Assembly: GCA_963920705.1 (NCBI GenBank)
Contig: OY987237.1
Location: 15,964,601 to 16,028,600 of the forward strand
DNA from: Odiellus spinosus
Taxonomy: Eukaryota > Arthropoda > Arachnida > Opiliones > Phalangiidae
Length of the DNA stretch: 64,000 nucleotides
Direction of reading: 5' to 3'
Positions 62,927 to 64,000 of the stretch are shown one piece after another; positions within the stretch are counted from its first letter, which is position 1, and the number at the start of each line of letters is the position of its first letter. The notes under the pieces are model-generated. The model did not search any database. It worked only from the letters and a program-made list of their open reading frames with translations, and was not told where the DNA came from. A program made the translations under genes and the position numbers.

Positions 62927-64000
62927 CTGAAATACCAAAAAGAAATCAATCAATGAATTAAACTTAATCGCGGTTATAATAAGTTAACCTTCCATACTCT
63001 ATAATATAATAATAAATCATACCAGACTATTGACCAAGGCACAAAACAGTCAATAATAAAGCTTAGTATGGAATCAAAATATCACAAGTTCACGAATCAC
63101 GACGTAATATTGTAATAACTTTACTTAACAAAAAGTTTAACATTATTTACATTAAGCCTAACGCACATTCCAATAAAAATTCAAGGTTATTTAGGAAACA
63201 AAGCATCTAAATAGTAATACCTAAGCCAAAGCCTAACGAGTAACGTAGAAATTTGTGTACTTGATAATAAAAAGACAACAATAAAATGGACTAGCCAACC
63301 TTTAAATTTATCGCATCGCTTTCTTCGAAATATTAATACCGTCCAACACAATTTTAATCGACATAAATCTAAGCCTAAACGAACCTCATTTCAAAATTTT
63401 AAATTAAAGTTCTCAAAGAGATAATAAAGATCCATAATCTTTACAGCTTCCTTCACGCGATTTTGAAACAGCAAGGGGGGGAGTGCAGAGGGAGAAGGAT
63501 AGCAGCTGCTTCTCAAGCTGCCCTAGGCTTTGTTTTTTCTTTTTTCCGGGTTGCAACTTGCAAGTATTTGTATATGCCTTAACGAGAGTGGATTACGCAA
63601 TGGACTTCCAGCAGGAACGGAAATAAGCACAGGATAAATTTTCCAAATGCTCTGTACCTTTTTATTTTCGAGTTAAGAAGAAATATTTACTGGTGATATT
63701 AGTAGTCCCTCTTATTATATATTTCTAAAATATTAGAATTAATAAACTAGTTCCTGGGACTAGTTAACAAACAAACAATTAATAAACTGGTTTTCCTTGT
63801 AGATTTGTCTTATTTCTAAGACTGTCGAGGGAGTCTAGGCTTAGTAGTAGGATGGAAAAATGATATCAGCGCTATCTATATTCAGCATTAATAATTTAAA
63901 AAGGCGGGAATTTTAAACTTTGGTTCAAGAAAAATCAGAATTCTAAGCAAGGGTTAGAATTTTATTTGTATTTAGGCTTCGCATTTTACGATTTTAGCAA
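62927..64000. other. Window end, no gene seen
   Basis: AT-rich DNA with no supported exon. It should contain the Trabid promoter and/or the intron of the gene owning the exon at 62798-62926. Confidence 0.45.

Overview
This is eukaryotic nuclear DNA: AT-rich, with short introns bounded by GT/AG, no operons, and dense mini-transposons and minisatellites. The genes point to an arthropod-like invertebrate. A UGA-selenocysteine glutathione peroxidase argues against most insects, because I know the Sec form as generally lost there, and would fit a chelicerate or crustacean; this is inference. All gene models were built by eye by joining exons whose phases fit; no alignment or RNA evidence was available.

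Layout. (1) 0.3-13.2 kb, minus strand: four tandem copies of an unrecognised secreted cysteine-rich protein, all with five exons in the same phases. Three look intact and one is divergent and lacks a visible start codon. Their introns hold several mini-transposons. (2) 14.5-15.2 kb: a promoter-like block repeated three times. (3) 17.3-21.4 kb, minus: vasculin/GPBP1 (9 exons, 512 aa). (4) 23.7-28.0 kb, minus: a short dystrophin-family gene (WW, EF-hand, ZZ and coiled coil; 14 exons, 772 aa). (5) 28-36.7 kb: a gene-poor block of tandem arrays and mini-transposons. (6) 36.8-43.1 kb, minus: a complete Ras GTPase (188 aa, CAAX box CALL). (7) 44.0-47.4 kb, plus: tandem glutathione peroxidases, the first with in-frame UGA at the catalytic position and the second with cysteine. 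(8) 47.95-49.89 kb: a GC-rich foldback element with 586-bp arms made of nested CCCGGG palindromes. (9) 50.8-53.5 kb, plus: MGAT2 N-glycan enzyme (9 exons, 452 aa). (10) 53.6-58.6 kb: non-coding, with small mobile elements and a decayed fragment of a neighbouring gene. (11) 58.7-62.6 kb, minus: Trabid/ZRANB1 deubiquitinase (9 exons, 797 aa). (12) 62.8-62.9 kb: an unassigned exon.

The conserved genes are unrelated housekeeping or signalling genes and form no pathway. The lineage-specific parts are the secreted-protein cluster, the GPX Sec/Cys pair and the repeat families. The most unusual items are the GC-rich palindromic element, the secreted cluster with its changing C-terminal tails, and a possible membrane-anchored versus soluble splice choice in the selenoprotein GPX.
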